A model generated the notes under the pieces. That model saw only the letters and a program-made list of their open reading frames with translations, was not told where the DNA came from and made no database searches. From positions 1-64,000 of the forward strand of contig NZ_JADDRL010000045.1 in NCBI RefSeq assembly GCF_021538895.1: a stretch of 64,000 bases of DNA, given 5' to 3'. The translations under genes were made by a program, and so were the position numbers. Origin of the DNA: Streptomyces olivochromogenes (GTDB taxonomy: Bacteria; Actinomycetota; Actinomycetes; Streptomycetales; Streptomycetaceae). This document shows positions 60,236 through 64,000 of the stretch, in pieces; the stretch's first letter is position 1; the number at the start of each line of letters is the position of its first letter.

Positions 60236-61438
60236 ATGAGCCACGACTCCACTGCCGCGCCGGAAGCCGCGGCCCGGAAGCTTTCCGGGCGACGCCGCAA
60301 GGAGATCGTCGCGGTGCTGCTGTTCAGCGGCGGCCCCATCTTCGAGAGTTCCATACCACTCTCGGTGTTCGGCATCGATCGCCAGGACGCCGGGGTGCCG
60401 CGCTACCGCCTGCTGGTGGCGGCCGGCGAGGAAGGCCCACTGCGGACCACAGGGGGCATGGAACTCACCGCGCCGCATGGCCTGGAGGCGATCTCGCGGG
60501 CGGGCACCGTCGTGGTGCCGGCCTGGCGGTCGATCACCTCGCCACCGCCCGAGGACGCGCTCGACGCGCTGCGCCGGGCGCACGAGGAGGGGGCGCGCAT
60601 CGTCGGACTGTGCACCGGCGCCTTCGTCCTCGCGGCGGCGGGCCTGCTGGACGGCCGGCCCGCGACCACGCACTGGATGTACGCACCGACGCTGGCCAAG
60701 CGCTACCCGTCGGTGCACGTCGATCCGAGAGAGCTGTTCGTCGACGACGGGGACGTCCTCACGTCGGCGGGTACGGCGGCCGGGATCGACCTGTGTCTGC
60801 ACATCGTGCGGACGGACCACGGCAACGAGGCGGCCGGCGCGCTCGCCCGTCGCCTGGTGGTCCCGCCGCGCCGGTCCGGCGGCCAGGAGCGCTACCTCGA
60901 TCGGTCTTTACCGGAGGAGATCGGCGCCGACCCGCTCGCCGAGGTCGTCGCCTGGGCGCTGGAGCATCTGCACGAGCAGTTCGACGTGGAGACGCTGGCG
61001 GCACGCGCCTACATGAGCCGGCGGACCTTCGACCGCCGCTTCCGCTCGCTCACCGGGAGCGCTCCCCTGCAGTGGCTGATCACCCAGCGGGTGCTGCAGG
61101 CGCAGCGACTGCTGGAGACGTCGGACTACTCGGTGGACGAGGTGGCGGGCCGGTGCGGATTCCGTTCGCCGGTGGCCCTGCGCGGCCACTTCCGCCGCCA
61201 GTTGGGCTCGTCCCCGGCGGCCTACCGCGCCGCCTACCGGGCGCGGCGGCCGCAGGCCGACCGGCACAGCGACCCGGAGTCCGCGGCGTCCATGGCCGGT
61301 GCGCCCGGACTGCCGCCGGGGCCGATGGGTCCACCGCCCGCCATGCTGCATCCGGAGAGCCCGGTGCCGATGCAGACACGACGTACGGCCACGCTGGGCC
61401 TCTCGCCGAGCCTGCCGGGGCCGCGCACCGCTAGCTGA
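60236..61438 (+). CDS. adpA: Pleiotropic AraC-family regulator AdpA (contains TTA codon)
   Basis: The 400-residue protein controls morphological development and secondary metabolism. It has an N-terminal DJ-1/PfpI-like dimerisation domain (VAVLLFSGGPIFESSIPLSV, GLCTGAFVLAAAGLLDGR) and a C-terminal AraC DNA-binding domain with two HTHs (about 250-275 and 298-322; YMSRRTFDRRFRSLTG, CGFRSPVALRGHF). A Pro/Met-rich tail follows. Leu225 in RSLPEE is encoded by TTA (60908-60910), so translation should need the bldA tRNA. The TTA lies between the two domains as in other adpA genes. orn follows, as in S. coelicolor. The ATG was chosen for the family N-terminus. Confidence 0.95.
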   Translation: MSHDSTAAPEAAARKLSGRRRKEIVAVLLFSGGPIFESSIPLSVFGIDRQDAGVPRYRLLVAAGEEGPLRTTGGMELTAPHGLEAISRAGTVVVPAWRSITSPPPEDALDALRRAHEEGARIVGLCTGAFVLAAAGLLDGRPATTHWMYAPTLAKRYPSVHVDPRELFVDDGDVLTSAGTAAGIDLCLHIVRTDHGNEAAGALARRLVVPPRRSGGQERYLDRSLPEEIGADPLAEVVAWALEHLHEQFDVETLAARAYMSRRTFDRRFRSLTGSAPLQWLITQRVLQAQRLLETSDYSVDEVAGRCGFRSPVALRGHFRRQLGSSPAAYRAAYRARRPQADRHSDPESAASMAGAPGLPPGPMGPPPAMLHPESPVPMQTRRTATLGLSPSLPGPRTAS

Positions 61439-61450
61439 GCGAAGAACGAA

Positions 61451-61480
61451 GAACACCGCAGAACACCGCAGAACACCGAA
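61451..61480 (+). repeat. Three 10-bp tandem repeats after adpA
   Basis: GAACACCGCA occurs twice and then as GAACACCGAA, directly between the adpA stop and its terminator. A short run of this kind may vary in copy number. Confidence 0.7.
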
Positions 61481-61515
61481 AAGGGGGTCCAGGGCTGAGC
61501 CCCGGACCCCCTTTT
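61479..61515 (+). terminator. Rho-independent terminator of adpA
   Basis: AAAAGGGGGTCC-A-GGGC pairs with GCCC-C-GGACCCCCTTTT around a three-base TGA loop, with a single A-C mismatch and a T4 end. This is an unusually canonical terminator for a streptomycete. Confidence 0.9.
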
Positions 61516-61598
61516 CTGTACCCGTCCGCGTGGGTCGGGAAATCGACCGCCGTCCGGGGGCTCCGCTCCGGGCGGCAGCGCGCCGTAAGGTTAGACAC

Positions 61599-62207
61599 AT
61601 GAACGATCGCATGGTGTGGATCGACTGCGAGATGACCGGTCTCTCGCTGTCCGACGACGCTCTCATCGAGGTGGCCGCGCTGGTCACCGACTCCGAGCTG
61701 AACGTGCTGGGCGAAGGGGTGGACATCGTCGTCCGTCCCCCGGACTCGGCACTGGAGACGATGCCGGAGGTGGTGCGTCGGATGCACACCGCGTCCGGAC
61801 TGCTCGACGAACTGGCCGGCGGTACGACGCTGGCCGACGCCGAGGCGCAGGTCCTGGCGTATGTCCGGGAGTGGGTGAAGGAACCCGGCAAGGCCCCGCT
61901 GTGCGGCAACTCCGTGGGCACCGACCGCGGCTTCCTGCTGCGGGACATGCCGACCCTGGAGGACTACCTCCACTACCGGATCGTCGACGTCTCCAGCATC
62001 AAGGAGCTCGCCCGGCGCTGGTACCCGCGCGCCTACTTCAACAGCCCCGAGAAGAACGGCAACCACCGCGCCCTCGCCGACATCCGCGAGTCGATCGCGG
62101 AATTGAGGTACTACCGCGAGGCCATCTTCGTACCGGAGCCGGGCCCTGACTCGGACACCGCGAAGACGATCGCCGCCAAGCACGTCCTGCCTGCTCAGCA
62201 GGCGTGA
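61599..62207 (+). CDS. orn: Oligoribonuclease
   Basis: The 202-residue DEDDh 3'-5' exonuclease degrades di- and oligoribonucleotides, including pGpG from cyclic-di-GMP breakdown. ExoI is WIDCEMTGL (Asp, Glu), ExoII contains CGNSVGTDRGFL (Asp), and ExoIII is NHRALADI (His, Asp). The ATG follows TAAGG. In S. coelicolor the orthologue ornA lies downstream of adpA and is needed for normal growth and development. Confidence 0.95.
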   Translation: MNDRMVWIDCEMTGLSLSDDALIEVAALVTDSELNVLGEGVDIVVRPPDSALETMPEVVRRMHTASGLLDELAGGTTLADAEAQVLAYVREWVKEPGKAPLCGNSVGTDRGFLLRDMPTLEDYLHYRIVDVSSIKELARRWYPRAYFNSPEKNGNHRALADIRESIAELRYYREAIFVPEPGPDSDTAKTIAAKHVLPAQQA

Positions 62208-62316
62208 CGGCAGCCCGCGCGGGGCTCCGGGAAAAGCCGTGCGCGAGCACCCCTTCGGACCCTGTACACTTTTTCTCGGCCGGTCGGGGAAACCACGCAA
62301 CCGAACCGCCGGTCGT

Positions 62317-62390
62317 GGTGGGTGTAGCTCAGCTGGTAGAGCACCTGGTTGTGGTCCAGGATGCCGCGGGTTCGAGTCCCGTCACTCACC
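62317..62390 (+). tRNA. tRNA-His (anticodon GTG)
   Basis: The acceptor stem GTGGGTG (62318-62324) pairs with CACTCAC (62383-62389), with one G-T pair. The extra G at 62317 faces discriminator C at 62390, the hallmark of tRNA-His. The anticodon stem CCTGG/CCAGG encloses TTGTGGT, with anticodon GTG at 62351-62353. The T-loop is GGTTCGAGTCC. CCA is not encoded. Confidence 0.97.
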
Positions 62391-62396
62391 CTGAGT

Positions 62397-62446
62397 AATC
62401 AGCCGGTGACCCAGTCGAAAGACAGGGTCACCGGCTGATTCGTTTT
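62397..62446 (+). terminator. Terminator after tRNA-His
   Basis: Arms 62397-62412 (AATCAGCCGGTGACCC) and 62425-62440 are perfect complements over 16 bases with a 12-base loop, followed by CGTTTTCC. It ends the tRNA transcript and perhaps orn read-through. Confidence 0.9.
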
Positions 62447-62525
62447 CCGGGCCTACGCCCCTGCCCATCCGGGTGCGCCTTCGGGGCTCGCGTCCGAGAC
62501 CCGAAGCACCGAGGCGCGGCGACGC

Positions 62526-63581
62526 CTAGGACGACGTACGCGCCACCAGCTCCGCGGGCAGCACCAGGTGCCGTCGCTCCAGCCCCCGGGACGCGGCCGG
62601 GCGGCGGTCGGCGATCTCCGCCAGCAACAGGTCGATCATCGCGCGGCCCATCTCCTCTATGGGCTGGCGGACGCTGGTGAGCGGCGGGTCCATGTGGCGG
62701 GCGATGGCCGAGTCGTCGAACCCGACCAGGGCCACGTCGTCGGGGATGCGGCGGCCCGCCTCGCGCAGCACCTGGCGGGCGCCGGCCGCGGTGACGTCCG
62801 AGCCGGCGAAGACCGCGTCCAGGTCGGGGCGACGGGCCAGCAGCTCCGTCATCGCTCGCCGTCCGCCCTCCTCGGTGAAGTCACCGGACTCGATGAGGAG
62901 TTCGTCCACCTCGTGGCCCGCGTCGCGCAAGGCGTCGCGGTAGCCGGCGACGCGCCGCTGGGCGCCGTACACGTCGAGGCGCCCGGTGATGTGGGCGATC
63001 CTGCGGCGGCCGCGGGAGAGCAGGTGCTCGACCGCCGAGCGGCCGCCGCCGTAGTTGTCCGAGTCGACCGAGGTCAGCGTCTCCGCCGCCGAGCGGGGGC
63101 CGCTGATCACGGCCGGGATCTCCAGCTGGGCGAGCAGGTCGGGGAGCGGGTCGTCCGCGTGGACCGAGACCAGCAGGACGCCGTCCACCCGGTGCGCGGC
63201 CAGGTACTGGGCGAGCCGCTGCCGCTCCCGGTCGCTGCCCGCGAAGATCAGCAGCAACTGCATCTCGGTGTCGGAGAGTTCCGCGCCGACACCGCGCAGC
63301 ATGTCCGAGAAGTACGGCTCCGCGAAGAAGCGGGTCTCCGGCTCGGGGACGACCAGGGCGATCGCGTCCGTGCGGTTGGCGGCCAGGGCGCGGGCCGCGG
63401 TGTTGGGCACGTAGCCGAGCTCGGCGACCGCCGCCTCGACGGCCGCGCGGGTCGCCTCGCTGACCCGGGGCGAGCCGTTGATCACCCGGGAGACCGTGCC
63501 GCGGCCGACGCCGGCCCGGGCGGCGACCTCTTCGAGGGTCGGCCGACCACCACCGCGCCCCCGCGTTCCGTGGCTTGCCAT
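62526..63581 (-). CDS. cebR: LacI-family repressor CebR (cellobiose-responsive)
   Basis: The 351-residue regulator has an N-terminal HTH, LEEVAARAGVGRGTVSRVIN, and a hinge with AARALAANRTDAIALVVPEP. A sugar-binding core follows (VLLVSVHADDPLPDLLAQLE, VDSDNYGGG, VALVGFDDSAIARHMDPPL). CebR represses cellobiose/cellotriose uptake and beta-glucosidase genes and is released by cello-oligosaccharides. The next gene, divergent, begins as a sugar-binding lipoprotein, and a perfect CebR operator lies between them. The ATG follows GGGAGGCGGGG. The position after adpA-orn matches S. coelicolor SCO2794. Confidence 0.92.
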   Translation of the reverse strand: MASHGTRGRGGGRPTLEEVAARAGVGRGTVSRVINGSPRVSEATRAAVEAAVAELGYVPNTAARALAANRTDAIALVVPEPETRFFAEPYFSDMLRGVGAELSDTEMQLLLIFAGSDRERQRLAQYLAAHRVDGVLLVSVHADDPLPDLLAQLEIPAVISGPRSAAETLTSVDSDNYGGGRSAVEHLLSRGRRRIAHITGRLDVYGAQRRVAGYRDALRDAGHEVDELLIESGDFTEEGGRRAMTELLARRPDLDAVFAGSDVTAAGARQVLREAGRRIPDDVALVGFDDSAIARHMDPPLTSVRQPIEEMGRAMIDLLLAEIADRRPAASRGLERRHLVLPAELVARTSS

Positions 63582-63761
63582 GGGCCCCGCCTCCCTCGAC
63601 CGTTCATGTGGCTGGCCTGGAATCTAACAGTCGCACCGAGACGGTGATCGCCGCTCGGGCGCCCCACCCGGGTCGGCTAACGGGCCGATAACTGAACGCA
63701 TCTCGCCGCGCTCACTCCCTTGACACCCCCGCGGGAAGCGGCGACTCTTCAACACATCACT

Positions 63762-63779
63762 TGTGGGAGCGCTCCCACA
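63762..63779. promoter_or_regulatory. Perfect CebR operator
   Basis: The 14-bp CebR consensus TGGGAGCGCTCCCA is at 63764-63777, and symmetry continues two bases on each side. It lies between cebR and cebE and should control cebE and possibly cebR itself. Confidence 0.95.
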
Positions 63780-63893
63780 GTACCTGACACATACACATCC
63801 CGCACGTTCCCCGCCCGAGCCGCAGCGAGTACGAACGGGCCCAACCAGTGCAGTTGGCCGGGGGGTCGGCACGTCAGGCAACAGGAGGACGCA

Positions 63894-64000
63894 ATGCGCA
63901 CGAGCACCCGCCGGTCCCACAGGCTGGTGGCCTTCGCGGCCGTCGCCGCGCTGGCCACGGGACTGCTGGCCGGCTGCGCCAACGACTCGGACGACGGCTC
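63894..64000 (+). CDS. cebE: Cellobiose/cellotriose ABC transporter binding lipoprotein CebE, 3' partial
   Basis: Only 35 codons are in the window. MRTSTRRSHRLVAFAAVAAL is followed by the lipobox LLAGC, then an Asp/Ser-rich start of the mature protein. AGGAGG lies seven bases before the ATG. The operator upstream and the divergent cebR identify it as cebE, the extracellular solute-binding protein that delivers cello-oligosaccharides to CebFG. The identity rests on context because the binding domain is outside the window. Confidence 0.85.
   Translation, partial: MRTSTRRSHRLVAFAAVAALATGLLAGCANDSDDG

Overview
The window is chromosomal DNA from a Streptomyces. G+C is very high, GTG and TTG starts are common, and translational overlaps of the GTGA/ATGA type are frequent. 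It holds the desferrioxamine locus and an adpA gene with a TTA codon. From memory, the order from about 6.3 kb to the end follows the S. coelicolor segment around SCO2750-SCO2795 (speB, acc/hmgL, desEABCD, glmS2, adpA, ornA, cebR, cebE). That synteny is recollection and was not computed. No insertion sequence, phage, integron or CRISPR array was seen.

Layout. 0-6.3 kb: end of a type VII (ESX-like) secretion cluster, with a ParA/EspI-like ATPase (5' end outside the window), the three-domain ATPase EccC and an uncharacterised partner. 6.3-10.8 kb: a LacI-family regulator diverging from a three-gene sugar-type catabolic operon (Gfo/Idh/MocA oxidoreductase, DUF993/DHDPS-like aldolase, sugar phosphate isomerase). 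10.8-16.3 kb: a frameshifted L7/L12-like gene, a MarR-GNAT fusion, a second isomerase, an MFS exporter, an aroA paralogue and a 0.75-kb non-coding stretch with degenerate repeats. 16.3-27.7 kb: mostly exported proteins (GH3 N-acetylglucosaminidase, a lipoprotein, S37 peptidase, esterase-like phytase-fold protein, beta-lactamase-fold serine hydrolase, I36 inhibitor) and a 1246-residue fused ABC exporter.

27.8-34.8 kb: an agmatinase, TPP-enzyme and sodium:solute symporter operon diverging from a PucR regulator, then a Phosphatase-family gene closed by a perfect 20-bp terminator. 34.8-44.1 kb: a secreted Gly/His-rich protein; then tesB, acdH and a TetR regulator facing a leucine/isovalerate operon (acyl-CoA carboxylase beta and alpha, HMG-CoA lyase, acyl-CoA dehydrogenase). 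Two TetR-type palindromes lie between the divergent genes. 44.2-51.4 kb: desferrioxamine uptake and synthesis (desE, ferric-siderophore reductase, desABCD), each unit behind an iron box. 51.4-58.6 kb: a GH20 hexosaminidase with a DasR-like site, a DUF4429 protein, a Tat-exported purple acid phosphatase, a small protein with glmS, and an acetate-type transporter. 58.7-64 kb: a universal stress protein, a small membrane protein, adpA, orn, tRNA-His, cebR, and the start of cebE behind a perfect CebR operator.

Much of the right half concerns nutrient sensing and development: iron (DmdR/desferrioxamine), amino sugars (DasR, GH20, GH3, glmS), cellobiose (CebR) and the bldA-dependent regulator AdpA. 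No clearly new large system is visible. The least explained items are the type VII partner protein, the DUF993 catabolic operon, the Gly/His-rich secreted protein, the repeat array upstream of the aroA paralogue, and a palindromic repeat embedded in a coding sequence.
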